From Lysobacter silvisoli (GTDB taxonomy: Bacteria; Pseudomonadota; Gammaproteobacteria; Xanthomonadales; Xanthomonadaceae), in contig NZ_QTSU01000001.1 of NCBI RefSeq assembly GCF_003382365.1, positions 620,001 through 684,000 of the forward strand: a stretch of 64,000 bases of DNA, in the 5' to 3' direction. The notes under the pieces were generated by a model. The model ran no database searches. It saw nothing but the letters and a program-made list of their open reading frames with translations, and was not told the origin of the DNA. This document shows, in pieces, positions 40,297 to 50,822 of this stretch; within the stretch, counting starts at the first letter, position 1; each line of letters starts with the position of its first letter. The position numbers and the translations under genes are program-made.

Positions 40297-41454
40297 TCAG
40301 CTATTGCCCTGGAACAACTCGCGCCCGATCAGCATGCGGCGGATCTCGTTCGTGCCCGCGCCGATCGCGTACAGCTTGGCGTCGCGCAGGATGCGGCCGG
40401 TGGGGTACTCGTTGATGTAGCCGTTGCCGCCCAGGGTCTGGATCGCTTCCAGCGCCACCTGCACCGCGCTGTCGGAGGCGTGCAGCAGGCACGAGGCCGC
40501 GTCCACGCGGCTCTTGTGGCCGGCATCGAAATCGCGCGCGACCTGGTAGGCGAAGGCGCGGCTGGACTGCAGCGCGGTGTACATGTCGGCGATCTTGCCC
40601 TGCATCAGGCCGAAGGTGCCGATGGCCGCGTCGAACTGCTTGCGCTCGCGCACGTAAGGCAGGGCGTTGTCCATCGCCGACTGCATCAGGCCCAGCGGGC
40701 CGCCGCTGAGCACCAGGCGTTCGGTGTTCAGGCCGCTCATCAGCACCTTGACGCCCTGGTTGACCTCGCCCAGCACGTTCTCGGCCGGAATCTCGCAGTT
40801 CTCGAACACCAGTTCGCAGGTGTTGGAGCCGCGCATGCCCAGCTTGTCCAGCTTCTGCGCGGTGCTGAAGCCCTTCATGCCCTTCTCGACGATGAAGGCG
40901 GTCATGCAGCGGCTGCCGCTGTCCTTGCCGGCGGTGCGCATGTACACGATCAGCACGTCGGCCTCGGGGCCGTTGGTGATCCACATCTTGTTGCCGTTGG
41001 CCACCCACACGCCGTCCTTGAGCTCGGCGCGGCAGCTCATCGAGCCGACCACGTCGGAACCGGCGCCGGGTTCGCTCATCGCCAGCGCGCCCTTCCACTC
41101 GCCGCTGCACAGCTTGGGCAGGTACTTCTGCCGCTGCGCCTCGTTGGCGTTGGCGTACAGGTTGGACACGCACAGGTTGGAATGGGCGCCGTAGGACAGG
41201 CCGACCGAACCGGAGGCGCGCGAGATCTCCTCCATCGCCACCAGGTGGGCCAGGTAGCCCATTTCGCTGCCGCCGTACTCGCCGGGCACGGTCATGCCCA
41301 GCAGGCCCATCTCGCCCAGCTTGGGCCACAGGTCCTGTGGAAACGCGTTGTCGTGGTCGATCTGCGCGGCGCGCGGGGCGATCTGCGCTTCGGCGAAACG
41401 GCGCACGGCCTCGCGCAGCGCATCGATCTCTTCACCCAGGGGGAACGGACGCAT
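40297..41454 (-). CDS. Isovaleryl-CoA dehydrogenase
   Basis: A 385-residue FAD-dependent acyl-CoA dehydrogenase for the third step of leucine degradation, passing electrons to [33 protein letters not shown] and [11 protein letters not shown] are family signatures. [21 protein letters not shown] carries the Glu on helix G that is the base specific to isovaleryl-CoA dehydrogenases; most other family members have it elsewhere. C-terminal [34 protein letters not shown] is typical. Start ATG 41454 matches homologues. Confidence 0.94.
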   Translation of the reverse strand: MRPFPLGEEIDALREAVRRFAEAQIAPRAAQIDHDNAFPQDLWPKLGEMGLLGMTVPGEYGGSEMGYLAHLVAMEEISRASGSVGLSYGAHSNLCVSNLYANANEAQRQKYLPKLCSGEWKGALAMSEPGAGSDVVGSMSCRAELKDGVWVANGNKMWITNGPEADVLIVYMRTAGKDSGSRCMTAFIVEKGMKGFSTAQKLDKLGMRGSNTCELVFENCEIPAENVLGEVNQGVKVLMSGLNTERLVLSGGPLGLMQSAMDNALPYVRERKQFDAAIGTFGLMQGKIADMYTALQSSRAFAYQVARDFDAGHKSRVDAASCLLHASDSAVQVALEAIQTLGGNGYINEYPTGRILRDAKLYAIGAGTNEIRRMLIGRELFQGNS

Positions 41455-41514
41455 CGGGACTCCTGTCGAGCTGAACTGGTTGCGTAAAAAGTGTGTGTAG
41501 CGCCCCAACGAAAG

Positions 41515-41534
41515 ACGGGGCCTTGCGGCCCCGT
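41515..41534 (-). terminator. Intrinsic terminator of leucine dehydrogenase gene
   Basis: ACGGGGCC-TTGC-GGCCCCGT; on the minus strand it is followed by CTTTCGTT, 15 bases past the stop of the gene at 41549. Confidence 0.75.
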
Positions 41535-41548
41535 CGTCGTCGAATCGC

Positions 41549-42652
41549 TTAGTGGCCGCCGCGGATTCGACCCCGGAAGCTCGGGGCCGAGCGGCCCATC
41601 GGCAGCTTGAGCTTGCCGATCGCGTCGATGCGCTCTTCGGCCAGGCGGTCGGCCGCCTTGTAGGTCGGGATCGCGTCGCGCTCGGCGATTTCGAAGATGC
41701 GGCCGAGGTTGTGGTAGATCGTGCGCATCATGCGCATGGCGCGCTCGCGGTTGTAGCCGTCCAGTTCCAGCGCCACGTTCATCACGCCGCCGGCGTTCAC
41801 CGCGTAGTCCGGCGCGTACAGGATGCCGCGCTTGGACACTTCGTCGCCGATGGCGTTGTTGGCCAGCTGGTTGTTGGCCGCGCCGCAGATGATCTTGGCC
41901 TTCAGGCGGGGCAGGGTCTGCTCGTTGACGGTGCCGCCCAGCGCGCAGGGCGAGTACACGTCGGCGTTGACGTCGTAGATCTCGTCCAGGCCCACGGCCT
42001 CGGCGCCGTACTCGGTCACGGCCTTGTCGACCAAGCCCTTGTTGATGTCGGTGACGAAGATCTTCGCGCCGCGCTCCTTGAGCAGCTTCACGAACTCCAT
42101 GCCGACGTGGCCCAGGCCCTGCACGGCATAGCTGTACTTGCCCACTTCCTCGTCGCCGAAGCGCTTGTTCAGCGCCGCCATCAGGCCCTGCAGGGTGCCG
42201 TAGGCGGTGAACGGCGAGGGATCGCCCGAACCGCCGTGGACCTGGTGCACGCCGGTGACGTACTCGGTCTCGCGGTACACGTATTCCATGTCGTTGACGT
42301 CGATGCCCACGTCTTCGGCGGTGATGTAACGGCCGCCCAGCGAGTCGACGAACTTGCCGAACGCGCGGAACAGCGCCTCGGACTTGTCGGAGGACGGATC
42401 GCCGATGATCACCGCCTTGCCGCCGCCGATGTTCAGGCCCGCGACCGCGTTCTTGTAGGTCATGCCGCGGCTCAGGCGCAGCACGTCGTTCAGCGCGTCC
42501 TGCTCGGTCTTGTACGGCCACATGCGCAGACCGCCCAGGGCCGGGCCGAGCACCGTGTTGTGGATCGCGATGATGGCCTTCAGGCCGGCGTCCTTGTTAT
42601 GGCAGAACACGACCTGCTCGTGGCCGAAGGTGTCGAGGGTTTCGAAAATCAT
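41549..42652 (-). CDS. Leucine dehydrogenase (Glu/Leu/Phe/Val dehydrogenase family)
   Basis: A 367-residue NAD-dependent dehydrogenase that deaminates leucine (also valine and isoleucine) to the 2-oxo acid, the entry step for the degradation genes in this window. Catalytic segments [13 protein letters not shown] and [14 protein letters not shown]-binding [22 protein letters not shown], and [11 protein letters not shown] are clear. The start ATG 42652 gives [17 protein letters not shown]. It has its own terminator upstream of isovaleryl-CoA dehydrogenase. Confidence 0.93.
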   Translation of the reverse strand: MIFETLDTFGHEQVVFCHNKDAGLKAIIAIHNTVLGPALGGLRMWPYKTEQDALNDVLRLSRGMTYKNAVAGLNIGGGKAVIIGDPSSDKSEALFRAFGKFVDSLGGRYITAEDVGIDVNDMEYVYRETEYVTGVHQVHGGSGDPSPFTAYGTLQGLMAALNKRFGDEEVGKYSYAVQGLGHVGMEFVKLLKERGAKIFVTDINKGLVDKAVTEYGAEAVGLDEIYDVNADVYSPCALGGTVNEQTLPRLKAKIICGAANNQLANNAIGDEVSKRGILYAPDYAVNAGGVMNVALELDGYNRERAMRMMRTIYHNLGRIFEIAERDAIPTYKAADRLAEERIDAIGKLKLPMGRSAPSFRGRIRGGH

Positions 42653-42878
42653 CGGGTGCTCCGAAACGGCGTGGTGCGCGTAGCGCGTAACGCCAGGAAT
42701 GTCTGGTAAGTCGGTGAAAATGAAGGAATTCGCCTGCGCGGGGCCCGTTCCAGCGGCGCCGCAGGGGCGACAGTCTAAAGCAATCGGGGGATACGGCTAC
42801 GTATGCCGGTCGGAGCCGCCGACATGAATGCGCAGCCCCGCCTCCCCTGGATCGATACAACCCGTCCACCGCTGTGGG

Positions 42879-43084
42879 GTAGGAGCGGCGTAAGCCGCGA
42901 CCGTACCCAATTCGCCGATGCCGCCTCGATTCCCCCTGTAGGAGCGGCGCAAGCCGCGACCGCGCCACTTCGTTCGCCAGCGCAGCCGACGCCTTCTGTG
43001 GGGGCGGCGTAAGCCGCGATAGATGCACCGCAAATCGCAGCACCTGCCTCAAGCGTGGCTAACCGCGGCTTACGCCGCTCCCAC
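42879..43084. repeat. Four GTAG-type REP hairpins
   Basis: Forward copies at 42879-42904, 42938-42964 and 42998-43020, inverted copy at 43062-43084, inside the gap 42653-43121. The rest of this gap is the leader of leucine dehydrogenase; I see no gene in it. Confidence 0.85.
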
Positions 43085-43121
43085 GGAAAGCAGTAAAGCA
43101 GCGCAACAGAAGGCCGCGACC

Positions 43122-44387
43122 TCAAAACAACCGATACGTACGCTCCCGCAGCCACAACGTCGCCAACCACTTCTCCCCGCGCAGCACCGGCCGCCCCGCA
43201 TGCAGCGAGTCCGGATCCGGCTGCCCGTCGGGATGCAGGTTGTCGAACACCACCGCGCGCCCCGGCTGCGGCGTCACCACCACGCCCGCTACCGGGAACT
43301 CGGTCTCGCCGCCGGCTTCCACCGGATTGAGGTAGGCGCAGATCGTGCGCAGGCGGTTGCCGGCCTCGGGCCGGTCGCGTTCCAGCGAGCCCGGCGGCCG
43401 GTAATCGCGGTGCGGGCGGTATTCCTCGCCCGGCGCGTAGCGCAGCACGGTCAGATGCTCGGCCTGGGTCAGCGGCACGCCGGCCGCGCGCGTCATGCGC
43501 AGCTGCACCACGCGCAGGGCCAGGTCTTCCTGGATCGGATCGATCGCCGCATCGCTGCTGGTGCGCGTGGCGTGCGGCAGCGGCGCGCCGGTGTCCGGGT
43601 CCACGGTCTGCGAGCGCTGCAACGAAGGCTGGGCGCTGGCGATCAGCAGCCGGCATTCGTCGGCCGACAGCAGGGCGTCGACCGTGGCGACCCTGGGCCG
43701 CGACGACAGCGGCGTGACCGCCACCGGCTGCAGCACTTCTTCCAAGGCCAGCGTGCCCGCCGCAGGTGCGGCGGACGCCGGTAAAGGCGCGGTCGTGGAC
43801 GGCAGGCGCGCCACGCCGTGCGTGGCCAGCTGGCGCAGGATGTCCTGCGCCGCCTGCGGCTGCGCCGCGCAGCCTTCGCCGCGCGCCAGGCGTTCGGCCA
43901 GCAGGCGCGCGGCGACCACGTCGCCGCGGCCCGCGCCGCGTTCCAGCAGTTGCAGGCACAGCACCTGATCGTTGGGATCGGCGCGGCGGCCGAAGTGCAG
44001 CGCCGCCGCGCGCAGTGCCGGCGGATAGTCGGCCCGCACCGCCGCCAGCAGCCGCTCGTTGCTGCGGCCGTCGTGGGGCAGGGCGCGGCCGCCCAGGGCG
44101 ACCAGGGCCAGGAAATAGCCGGCGATCGGACTGCCCGCGGCCTCCGCGCGCAGCAGCCACTCCACCGCATGCTCCGGATCGGCCGCCGTGCCCACCCCGT
44201 ACAGCAGCATGCGCGCGTACTCGATCTGCGCATTGGCCATGCCGCCCTCGGCCGCGCGCCGGTGCAGGCCGCAGGCCTCGTCCACCTGCTGGCGCGACAC
44301 CAATGCCGTCGCCAGCAGGTACAGCGATTGCGGGGTGCCGCTCTGGGCGTCCAGGCGCAGGCGGGTCAGGGTGGCGTCGTCGCTCAT
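43122..44387 (-). CDS. Sel1-repeat and prolyl 4-hydroxylase (2OG-Fe(II) oxygenase) fusion protein
   Basis: A 421-residue cytosolic protein. The N-terminal half (about 1-195) is helical Sel1/TPR-like repeats (ARMLLYGVGTAADPEHAVEWLLRAEAAG and similar). The C-terminal half is a prolyl 4-hydroxylase alpha-type oxygenase: YRPHRDYRPPG holds the HxD iron ligands, LHAGRPVLRGEKWLATLWLRE the distal His and the Lys that binds 2-oxoglutarate, and GGETEFPVAGVVVTPQPGRAVVFDN the core strands. The target protein is unknown; Sel1 repeats probably recruit it. Confidence 0.88.
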   Translation of the reverse strand: MSDDATLTRLRLDAQSGTPQSLYLLATALVSRQQVDEACGLHRRAAEGGMANAQIEYARMLLYGVGTAADPEHAVEWLLRAEAAGSPIAGYFLALVALGGRALPHDGRSNERLLAAVRADYPPALRAAALHFGRRADPNDQVLCLQLLERGAGRGDVVAARLLAERLARGEGCAAQPQAAQDILRQLATHGVARLPSTTAPLPASAAPAAGTLALEEVLQPVAVTPLSSRPRVATVDALLSADECRLLIASAQPSLQRSQTVDPDTGAPLPHATRTSSDAAIDPIQEDLALRVVQLRMTRAAGVPLTQAEHLTVLRYAPGEEYRPHRDYRPPGSLERDRPEAGNRLRTICAYLNPVEAGGETEFPVAGVVVTPQPGRAVVFDNLHPDGQPDPDSLHAGRPVLRGEKWLATLWLRERTYRLF

Positions 44388-44476
44388 TCGCCCGAGCGTA
44401 ACCGAGCCCCGCGCCCGCGGGGAACGGCCGGGCCGGCGGGGCGCAACACCGGGCGCGCCCGCCGACGCTCAGGCCG

Positions 44477-44785
44477 TCAGCGGCGCGCCCAGTAACCGTC
44501 GTGGAAGCGCCAATCCGGCCCGTGGCGGTACCAGCGCGGACCCACGTAGGCGTAACCCGGGCGCACCCGCACGTAGTGCCCGCCGACCCAGACGTGGCGC
44601 CGCCCGTTCCAGCGCCAGTAGCCCGGCGCCCAGGCGTAACCCGGCCGCACCGCCACCCGCTCGTAGCGCATCGGCGGCGGCGCGATGCGCACGCTCACTC
44701 CGACCACCGCCGCCTGCGCCGCCGGCCACGCCGTCACACCCGCCACCGCCAACACCGCCGCTGCCATCGCATGCCGCATGCCCAT
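44477..44785 (-). CDS. Secreted YXWGXW-type repeat protein (102 aa)
   Basis: Signal peptide [25 protein letters not shown], then aromatic- and Arg-rich repeats of the YxWxxGYWxWxxxRHxWVxGHY type ([21 protein letters not shown], then [17 protein letters not shown]). Such small exported repeat proteins are common in proteobacteria; function is unknown. Confidence 0.8.
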   Translation of the reverse strand: MGMRHAMAAAVLAVAGVTAWPAAQAAVVGVSVRIAPPPMRYERVAVRPGYAWAPGYWRWNGRRHVWVGGHYVRVRPGYAYVGPRWYRHGPDWRFHDGYWARR

Positions 44786-45163
44786 CGTCGTGCTCCCGTT
44801 ACCGGCGCGATTCGCCGTCGTCAGTCACAACGCCCGCCGCCGCAAGCGTGTTGACGCCCGCGCCGCCGCGGTTCAGTGCCACGCCAGCAAGCTGAAGCTG
44901 CGCTATCCCAAGCGCCCGCGCTGCAACTTTGGGGTAGGAGCGGCGTGAGCCGCGACCGCGCCACCGCACTCAACGACGCCAGCCGCCGCAAGCCCGCGTC
45001 GCGGCTTACGCCGCTCCCACACAAAGCCAGAAGACGGGCCGTGCATACCGCCCCGCATCGTCCTCCCGTCCGGCACCAAACCCGTGCCGCCAGCCCCCCA
45101 ACCCAGCCCAACGCCCGCCTCGCGTTACAATGCGCTCCATCTGTTTTTCGTATTGAGCGCGCC
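44786..45163. other. Leader region of icmF with two REP hairpins
   Basis: No gene is supported here. GTAG-type REP copies lie at 44934-44959 (forward) and 44999-45020 (inverted). I looked for a cobalamin riboswitch ahead of icmF (the B12-box GCCACTG and its arms) and did not see a convincing one. Confidence 0.6.
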
Positions 45164-48100
45164 ATGAGCACTCCCGCTGCCGTAGTCCCCGCCTCGCAGA
45201 CCGACGCCACCCCGCTGCGCTTCGTCACCGCCGCCAGCCTGTTCGACGGCCACGACGCGGCCATCAACATCATGCGCCGGCTGATCCAGGGGCAGGGCGC
45301 CGAGGTCATCCACCTCGGCCACAACCGCTCGGTGGAAGACGTGGTACGCGCGGCGCTGCAGGAGGACGCCGACGGCATCGCCCTGTCCAGCTACCAGGGC
45401 GGCCATGTGGAGTACTTCAAGTACATGGTGGACATGCTGAAGGAGCGCGGCGCCGGCCACATCCGCGTGTTCGGCGGCGGTGGCGGCACGATCACGCCCG
45501 AGGAGATCCGCGAACTGCAGGCCTACGGCGTGGAGCGCATCTACCACCCCAACGACGGCATGCACATGGGTCTGGTGGCGATGATCGAAGACGTGATCCG
45601 CCGCGCCAGCGCCGCGCGCCTGGCCGACCAGGCGCCGGACCAGCCCGCCGCGATCGACGACGAGATCAGCATCGGCAAGACCCTCTCGGCCATCGAGGAA
45701 GGCCTGCTCGACGAAGCCCAGCTCGCCCACCTGCGCAAGCAGTGGCAGCTGGCCGGCGGCAAGACCCCGGTGGTGGGCATCACCGGCACCGGCGGTGCCG
45801 GCAAGTCCTCGGTCACCGACGAACTGCTCAACCGCTTCCTGGCCAATTTCCCGCAGATGCGCATCGCGGTGATCTCGGTCGACCCGACCCGCCGCCGCAC
45901 CGGCGGCGCGCTGCTGGGCGACCGCATCCGCATGAACTCGCTGCGCAGCCACCGCGTCTACATGCGCTCCATGGCCACCCGCCGCCAGCACGTGGCCACC
46001 AACGCCGTGCTCAAGGACTGCATCGGCTTCCTCAAGGGCCTGGGCTACGACCTGGTCATCGTGGAAACCGCCGGCATCGGCCAGAGCGACTCGGAGATCG
46101 TCGACCTGGTCGACTTCCCCATGTACGTCATGACCAGCGACTTCGGCGCGCCCAGCCAGCTGGAAAAGATCGACATGCTCGACTACGCCGAGCTGGTGGT
46201 GCTGAACAAGTTCGACAAGCGCGGCGCCGAAGACGCGCTGCGCGACGTGCGCAAGCAGTGGAAGCGCAACCGCGTGGCCTTCCAGACCAAGGACGAGGAC
46301 GTTCCGGTCTATCCCACCATCGCCAGCCAGTTCAACGACCCCGGCATCAGCTGGATGTTCGCCAACCTGTGCCGCCTGCTGCGCGACAAGCTGTCCCTGC
46401 CGGCCGAGGCCTGGACCCCGCAGATCAACACCGACCTGAAGGAACCGCGCGCCACCGTGCTGATCCCGGGCGCGCGCGTGCGCTACCTGGCCGAGATCGC
46501 CGAGCAGGGCCGCGGCATCAACCGGCAGATCGAAACCCAGTCCGAGGTCGCCGACCGCACGCAGTCGTACTGGCAGTCGCTGCACGACCTGGAAGACCCG
46601 CGCCTGCCGCAGCAGCTGGACCTGTACGTGGCCGACGCGCTGACCGAAGGCGACGACCGCAGCCTCAAGACCCTGCGCCAGCGCTACAACGACGCCGTGC
46701 AGTCGCTGAGCTCCGAAGCGCTCAAGCTGCTGCGCGAGTGGCCGGCGCGCCTGAAGTCGATCACCGACGAGGTGAACGAGTACAAGGTGCGCGACAAGAC
46801 CATCCGGGTCGAGAACTACCGCGAGTCGCTCAGCCACCAGAAGATCCCCAAGATCGCCGCGCCCACCTACAAGAGCTGGGGCGAGCTGCTGACCTTCCTG
46901 CAGAAGGAAAACCTGCCGGGCTACTACCCCTACACCGGCGGCGTGTACCCGTACCGCCGCACCGGCGAAGATCCCATCCGCATGTTCGCCGGCGAGGGCA
47001 CCCCGGAGCGCACCAACCGCCGCTTCCACTACCTGTCCGTGGGCCAGCCGGCCGCGCGCCTGTCCACCGCCTTCGACAGCGTGACCCTGTACGGCGAAGA
47101 CCCGGCCGTGCGCCCGGACATCTACGGCAAGATCGGCAACTCCGGCGTCAACATCGCCTCGCTGGACGACATGAAGAAGCTGTACTCCGGCTTCGACCTG
47201 TGCGCGCCCAGCACCTCGGTGTCCATGACCATCAACGGCCCGGCGCCGATCATCCTGGCGATGTTCATGAACACCGCCATCGACCAGCAGGTGGAGAAGT
47301 ACCTGCGCGCCGACCAGGCGCGCTGGGACGCCGCCCACGACACGATCGAACGCCTGTTCGCCGGCAAGCAGCGCCCGCAGTACAGCGGCATGCTGCCCGA
47401 GACCAACGACGGCCTGGGCCTGGGCCTGCTGGGCGTGACCGGCAACCAGGTGGTGGAGCCGGAGGTCTACGAGCGGATCAAGGCCGACACCCTCAAGACC
47501 GTGCGCGGCACCGTCCAGGCCGACATCCTCAAGGAGGATCAGGCCCAGAACACCTGCATCTTCAGCACCGAGTTCGCCCTGCGCATGATGGGCGACATCC
47601 AGCAGTACTTCGTCGACAAGAACGTCCGTAACTTCTATTCGGTGTCGATCAGCGGTTATCACATCGCCGAAGCCGGCGCGAACCCGATCAGCCAGCTGGC
47701 CTTCACCCTGTCCAACGGCTTCACCATCGTCGAGTACTACCTCGCGCGCGGGATGAAGATCGACGACTTCGCGCCCAACCTGTCGTTCTTCTTCAGCAAC
47801 GGCATGGACCCGGAGTACACCGTCATCGGCCGCGTCGCCCGCCGCATCTGGGCCCGCGCCATGCGCGAGCGCTACGGCGCCGACCCGCGCAGCCAGATGA
47901 TGAAGTACCACATCCAGACCTCGGGCCGTTCGCTGCACGCCCAGGAAATCCAGTTCAACGACATCCGCACCACGCTGCAGGCCCTGTACGCGCTGTTCGA
48001 CAACTGCAACAGCCTGCACACCAACGCCTACGACGAAGCCATCACCACCCCCACCGAGGAATCGGTGCGCCGCGCCGTGGCGATCCAGATGATCATCAAC

Positions 48101-48607
48101 AAGGAGCTGGGGCTGAACTTCAACGAGAACCCCTGGCAGGGCAGCTTCATCGTCGACAAGCTCACCGACATCGTCGAAGAGGCCGTGTACAAGGAGTTCG
48201 AGGCCATCAGCGAGCGCGGCGGCGTGCTCGGCGCCATGGACACCATGTACCAGCGCGGCAAGATCCAGGAAGAGTCGCTGTACTACGAACACAAGAAGCA
48301 CGACGGCAGCCTGCCCCTGGTGGGCGTCAACACCTTCCTGCCCAAGGACCACGGCGGCGACATCGTCACCGAGATCGAACTGATCCGCTCCACCGAAAGC
48401 GAGAAGGGCCAGCAGATCGACAACGTCCAGGCCTACCAGACCGGCCGCAACGGCTACGCCGCCGAAGGCCTCAAGGGCCTGCAGGCCGCCGCCCGCGAAC
48501 GCCGCAACGTGTTCGCCAGCCTGATGGAGGCGGTGCAGACGCACAGCCTGGGGCAGATCAGCCATGCGTTGTACGACGTGGGCGGGGAGTATCGCCGCAA
48601 CATGTGA
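45164..48607 (+). CDS. icmF: IcmF, isobutyryl-CoA mutase fused with its G-protein chaperone
   Basis: A 1147-residue B12 enzyme. Residues about 20-150 bind cobalamin ([13 protein letters not shown] with the axial His). Residues about 190-420 are a MeaI-type GTPase: [42 protein letters not shown] and NKFDKRG. Residues about 560-1147 are the mutase barrel with [34 protein letters not shown]. It isomerises isobutyryl-CoA and n-butyryl-CoA and may also act on pivalyl- or isovaleryl-CoA. Start ATG 45164 matches homologues. Its presence next to branched-chain degradation genes suggests a link through valine-derived isobutyryl-CoA. Confidence 0.93.
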   Translation: MSTPAAVVPASQTDATPLRFVTAASLFDGHDAAINIMRRLIQGQGAEVIHLGHNRSVEDVVRAALQEDADGIALSSYQGGHVEYFKYMVDMLKERGAGHIRVFGGGGGTITPEEIRELQAYGVERIYHPNDGMHMGLVAMIEDVIRRASAARLADQAPDQPAAIDDEISIGKTLSAIEEGLLDEAQLAHLRKQWQLAGGKTPVVGITGTGGAGKSSVTDELLNRFLANFPQMRIAVISVDPTRRRTGGALLGDRIRMNSLRSHRVYMRSMATRRQHVATNAVLKDCIGFLKGLGYDLVIVETAGIGQSDSEIVDLVDFPMYVMTSDFGAPSQLEKIDMLDYAELVVLNKFDKRGAEDALRDVRKQWKRNRVAFQTKDEDVPVYPTIASQFNDPGISWMFANLCRLLRDKLSLPAEAWTPQINTDLKEPRATVLIPGARVRYLAEIAEQGRGINRQIETQSEVADRTQSYWQSLHDLEDPRLPQQLDLYVADALTEGDDRSLKTLRQRYNDAVQSLSSEALKLLREWPARLKSITDEVNEYKVRDKTIRVENYRESLSHQKIPKIAAPTYKSWGELLTFLQKENLPGYYPYTGGVYPYRRTGEDPIRMFAGEGTPERTNRRFHYLSVGQPAARLSTAFDSVTLYGEDPAVRPDIYGKIGNSGVNIASLDDMKKLYSGFDLCAPSTSVSMTINGPAPIILAMFMNTAIDQQVEKYLRADQARWDAAHDTIERLFAGKQRPQYSGMLPETNDGLGLGLLGVTGNQVVEPEVYERIKADTLKTVRGTVQADILKEDQAQNTCIFSTEFALRMMGDIQQYFVDKNVRNFYSVSISGYHIAEAGANPISQLAFTLSNGFTIVEYYLARGMKIDDFAPNLSFFFSNGMDPEYTVIGRVARRIWARAMRERYGADPRSQMMKYHIQTSGRSLHAQEIQFNDIRTTLQALYALFDNCNSLHTNAYDEAITTPTEESVRRAVAIQMIINKELGLNFNENPWQGSFIVDKLTDIVEEAVYKEFEAISERGGVLGAMDTMYQRGKIQEESLYYEHKKHDGSLPLVGVNTFLPKDHGGDIVTEIELIRSTESEKGQQIDNVQAYQTGRNGYAAEGLKGLQAAARERRNVFASLMEAVQTHSLGQISHALYDVGGEYRRNM

Positions 48608-48629
48608 TTGGGGCTTTTTGCGGGCAACG

Positions 48630-48732
48630 GCGAATTCCCCTCAATCCCCCTTTTCAGAGGGGGAAGACAAGCAAAGCGGCGACCCTGTGGTTCCCCCCTT
48701 TGAAAAAGGGGGGGCTGGGGGGATTTGCTTTA
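48630..48732. repeat. Second copy of the AAAGCAAATCCCC terminal-repeat element
   Basis: Right end GGGGGATTTGCTTTA is intact; the left end is decayed to CGAATTCCCCTCAATCCCC. The internal GGGGGAAGACAAGC and C-rich/G-rich hairpins match 28891-28990. It fills the gap between icmF and the next gene. Confidence 0.75.
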
Positions 48733-48763
48733 CCCTGCAACGTCCCCACCGCAGCCACCCCAC

Positions 48764-49321
48764 ATGTCCATCGTCCTAACCGACTTCGCCCGCGCCCGCC
48801 TATTCCCCCGCGAGCCGCGCCGCAACACCATCCAGGACATCGGCCCGCAGCAGTTCGAGCGCCACCTCAACGAGCACGCACCGCTGCAGGTGCTCGACGG
48901 CTACGCCCCGTTCTGCAAGCTGCACGTGCACCGCAACTGGACCTCCACGCGCTGCCTGACCGTGCCCGTCACCGCGGACAACCGCCACCTGCTGCGCAGC
49001 GACTACGAAGCCCGCACCCAGGACGAACTGCCCGTGCTGGTGCGTTGGTTCGAGAACATCGACCCGCCCGTGGCCGATTACCTCATCGTCATCCTCTACA
49101 GCCGCGAGCAACTGGCCAAGGAGGGCACCCACACCGACGCCGACTGGGGCGTGGTCGGCTGCATGTACACCGCCGACCCGGTGGAAACCCCGATGGCGCC
49201 GATCACCATGATGCGCAACGCCTTGGGCGTGGAAGAGGGCGGCTCCGGCGTGCACCTGGACCGCGCCGCCTACCAGCGCAGCGTCGAGTTCTGGCGCACC
49301 CACGCCAACTGGCGCGGCTAA
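48764..49321 (+). CDS. DUF3228-family protein
   Basis: A 185-residue cytosolic protein starting at ATG 48764. It matches my recollection of the DUF3228 family (FARARLFPREPRRNTIQDIGP, CKLHVHRNWTSTRCLTVPV, HTDADWGVVGCMYT and ALGVEEGGSGVHLDRAAYQRSVEFW). The function of the family is unknown. An upstream ATG at 48725 lies inside the repeat element and is unlikely. Confidence 0.75.
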   Translation: MSIVLTDFARARLFPREPRRNTIQDIGPQQFERHLNEHAPLQVLDGYAPFCKLHVHRNWTSTRCLTVPVTADNRHLLRSDYEARTQDELPVLVRWFENIDPPVADYLIVILYSREQLAKEGTHTDADWGVVGCMYTADPVETPMAPITMMRNALGVEEGGSGVHLDRAAYQRSVEFWRTHANWRG

Positions 49322-49389
49322 CCCCACCCAGCCGCGCCCGGCCTTGGGGTAGCACGCCCCCCACACGCCCGCGCAATCGCCGCCACCCC

Positions 49390-49524
49390 GATCGCGGCTC
49401 ACGCCGCTCCTACCCCAAAGCCAAAGCGCTCCGCCGATCTCCCCTGTAGGAGCGGCGCAAGCCGCGACCACGCCACCCAGAGGCCAACGCCACTCCCCCT
49501 GTGGGAGCGGCGTAAGCCGCGATC
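49390..49524. repeat. Three GTAG-type REP hairpins
   Basis: Inverted copy at 49390-49414, forward copies at 49445-49469 and 49501-49524. The last ends exactly at the stop codon of the minus-strand gene at 49524. The remaining gap shows nothing else. Confidence 0.8.
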
Positions 49525-50141
49525 TACCCCACCCGCACCGGCTGCCGCAACACCGTCTTCAACCGCTCCGCCACCGTCTTGCGCGGATCGCTCAAATAAA
49601 TCTCATGGTGATGCCCCGTAGGCGCCAACCCCTGCGCCGGCAAAACTTCCTCGTGCAAGCGCCGCAGGGTAGGGCCCTCATCGTCGTACGCCCCCACGTG
49701 CAAGGTCTGCACCGCCAACCCTTCCTCCAACACTTCCAGGCGCAGCCGCGACAACGCCGGCAACCCCTTCTTCCCGATCGCCTGCGCAATCGCCTGCTCG
49801 ACCAAAGCCGCCGGCACGAACTCCGGTACCGCGATCATCATCGTCCAGCGCCAGCGGTCCTTGCGCCGCGCCACGAAGTCCGACAGGTCCTCCGCCCACC
49901 ACAGCCCCTCCAGCGGCGGCACCACATAGTCGCGCCCCAACTCGGCCTTGCTCTTGAACTTCAGCGTGTACGAAGCCGTGTACAACGCCTCCACCGCCGC
50001 CGCGTAGTCCGGCGAGGTATTCGGATCGCCCGCGCCGTCGATCATCAGGTACCGCATGGCCGGCATCTCCACCTGCACGAACTTGCCGGCCGGCGCGCTG
50101 TACAGCGGCTTCAACGCCTTCTTGATGTCGTACTTGTCCAT
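49524..50141 (-). CDS. GyrI-like small-molecule-binding domain protein
   Basis: A 205-residue single-domain protein of the GyrI-like family (SHOCT/AraC effector-binding fold): MDKYDIKKALKPLYSAPAGKFVQVEMPAMRYLMIDGAGDPNTSPDYAAAVEALYTASYTLKF at the N-terminus, LEGLWWAEDLSDFVARRKDRWRWTMMIAVP mid-protein, and HHHEIYLSDPRKTVAERLKTVLRQPV at the end. No DNA-binding domain, so it probably binds or hydrolyses a ligand on its own. Start ATG 50141. Confidence 0.82.
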   Translation of the reverse strand: MDKYDIKKALKPLYSAPAGKFVQVEMPAMRYLMIDGAGDPNTSPDYAAAVEALYTASYTLKFKSKAELGRDYVVPPLEGLWWAEDLSDFVARRKDRWRWTMMIAVPEFVPAALVEQAIAQAIGKKGLPALSRLRLEVLEEGLAVQTLHVGAYDDEGPTLRRLHEEVLPAQGLAPTGHHHEIYLSDPRKTVAERLKTVLRQPVRVG

Positions 50142-50151
50142 GCAGTGTTCC

Positions 50152-50622
50152 TCACCACGTCAGCGACGTGGAGACCCGCCAGCGGTGGTGATAGTCGTTG
50201 GGAATCGAACCCTGCCTGATCTCCAAGGTGTAGCCGCAGCCCGACTCGGTCTTGCCCGTATAGCGGAACGCATTGGCCTCGTACTGCTCGTCCGAGCCCA
50301 GCAACTCCCATTGCCCGCTATCGCGCAGTTGCTTGATGTAGCTGCGCTTCAACGCCATGACCTCGTCGAGCGTCATCAGCCCGAACCACAAAGTGCAATG
50401 CCGCCCCACGCAGCGATAGCCGTCGATCTGCGCGCCCGGCGGCAACGGAACCGCCTCCGGCCACCCAGCCGGGTGCCCCACCACGGCGGCGCCTACCAAC
50501 GGCCGATCCTCCGGTGGCGCACCTACCTCGGCTTTCGGCCCTACCGAAGCGCAACCCGCCAACACACACAGCCCAGCCGCAGCGATCGCACGCGCGCCAC
50601 GCCGTCCAAGAAATCCGTTCAT
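50152..50622 (-). CDS. Putative lipoprotein (156 aa)
   Basis: Signal peptide MNGFLGRRGARAIAAAGLCVLAGC with lipobox LAGC. The mature part has four Cys (YRCVGRHC and GCGYTLE), a LPPGAQIDGY start and a helical EVMALKRSYIKQLRDSGQWEL segment. No family recognised. Start ATG 50622 has an AGGGGGAAGGG-type ribosome site upstream. It ends ten bases before the GyrI-like gene begins on the same strand, so they are probably cotranscribed. Confidence 0.7.
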   Translation of the reverse strand: MNGFLGRRGARAIAAAGLCVLAGCASVGPKAEVGAPPEDRPLVGAAVVGHPAGWPEAVPLPPGAQIDGYRCVGRHCTLWFGLMTLDEVMALKRSYIKQLRDSGQWELLGSDEQYEANAFRYTGKTESGCGYTLEIRQGSIPNDYHHRWRVSTSLTW

Positions 50623-50677
50623 CCCTTCCCCCTGTTGGATTCGTCCACTCCAAAGCTTAGCGATGATCCCGCTTCGG

Positions 50678-50703
50678 GGTAGGAGCGGCGTAAGCCGCGA
50701 CCA
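50678..50703 (+). repeat. GTAG-type REP hairpin
   Basis: Single forward copy of GTAGGAGCGGCGTAAGCCGC in the 200-base gap between the lipoprotein and the peptidase gene. Confidence 0.8.
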
Positions 50704-50822
50704 CGCCCCCCCCACACCCCGACGCAACCGCCCCACCCATCACACTCCCCAGGACTTCCGCCACAGGCCCACCCCCACCCCCTGGCTATAGTGACCCCAC
50801 CACCCGCGCAAAGGACGTTGCC

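Noticed and set aside
44786-45163. Cobalamin riboswitch ahead of icmF
   Set aside because: The region contains REP hairpins, but I could not find the conserved B12 box or the expected arm order.
45125-48565. Very long minus-strand open frame (1146 codons) opposite icmF
   Set aside because: It is the antisense shadow of icmF. High GC at third positions removes stops on the opposite strand; the translation is Val/His/Gly-rich with no family motif.
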